64,000 bases of DNA from Portibacter marinus (GTDB lineage Bacteria > Bacteroidota > Bacteroidia > Chitinophagales > Saprospiraceae): assembly GCF_021533195.1 (NCBI RefSeq), contig NZ_JAJNKB010000001.1, positions 620,001 to 684,000 on the forward strand, written 5' to 3'. The notes under the pieces were generated by a model. That model did no database searches and had not been told where the DNA came from. It saw only the letters and a program-made list of their open reading frames with translations. A program made the translations under genes and the position numbers. This document shows positions 63,922-64,000 of this stretch, in pieces (the first letter of the stretch is position 1; every line of letters begins with the position of its first letter).

Positions 63922-63947
63922 TCCCACTTTTTACCACTTTTTACCAC
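63922..63947 (-). promoter_or_regulatory. MraZ operator with three boxes
   Basis: On the minus strand three boxes, TGGTA, TGGTA and TGGGA, each preceded by G, are spaced exactly ten bases apart (one helix turn). This is the TGGGN-N5 repeat architecture known for MraZ operators in other phyla. It overlaps the -33 region, so binding would block RNA polymerase. Confidence 0.75.
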
Positions 63948-64000
63948 ATTATTCATCAAAACATATGAAAAAAATGATAATCTGTAAGTGTGTATAATTA

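Overview
The window looks like a chromosomal segment from a member of the Bacteroidota, probably an environmental (marine or sediment) lineage near Saprospiria or Cytophagia. This rests on several signs: two large secreted proteins with type IX secretion (T9SS) C-terminal sorting domains; an FtsZ ending in the extended tail typical of the phylum; TAnnTTTG promoter -7 elements; a DUF4212/SSS/Acs acetate module; and AT-rich DNA with many TAATG and ATGA stop/start overlaps. I found no rRNA, tRNA, insertion sequence, prophage or CRISPR array.

Layout. 0-5.7 kb: the end of an XRE-type regulator, an ECF sigma factor and a general-stress cassette (YtxH-like, holin-like, CsbD, Dps, two membrane proteins), then a histidine phosphatase and a small unknown gene. 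6-13 kb: a sensory block with a PAS-sigma54 activator facing a CheB-CheR-PAS fusion and a shortened PAS-only copy of it. 13-25 kb: a glycosyltransferase, a 1534-residue T9SS adhesin-like protein, PlsC, an ECF sigma factor with a C-terminal membrane segment plus its RskA-type anti-sigma factor, and an acetate uptake and activation operon. 25-38 kb: a BNR/sortilin-like secreted protein, an NfeD-flotillin pair, a CUB/T9SS protein, a class D beta-lactamase-like protein, an outer membrane barrel and a parallel beta-helix protein.

37.9-48.1 kb is the least conventional part. A stand-alone HD phosphohydrolase is followed by a kumamolisin-like S53 protease, a divergent tandem pair of paralogous unknown proteins, a protein resembling the N-terminal part of the violacein enzyme VioB but lacking its ferritin-like half, a 7TM-DISM adenylate cyclase coupled to that gene by an ATGA overlap, and an HD domain fused to a YitT membrane protein. 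This is my best candidate for an undescribed system, possibly natural-product or peptide chemistry tied to cAMP signalling.

48.2-64 kb on the minus strand is a complete division and cell wall (dcw) cluster: mraZ-rsmH-ftsL-ftsI-murE-mraY-murD-ftsW-murG-murC-ftsQ-ftsA-ftsZ. A three-box MraZ-type operator sits just upstream of mraZ. A strong terminator and a possible 49-codon ORF separate murE from mraY, and a 65-bp tandem duplication lies between murD and ftsW.
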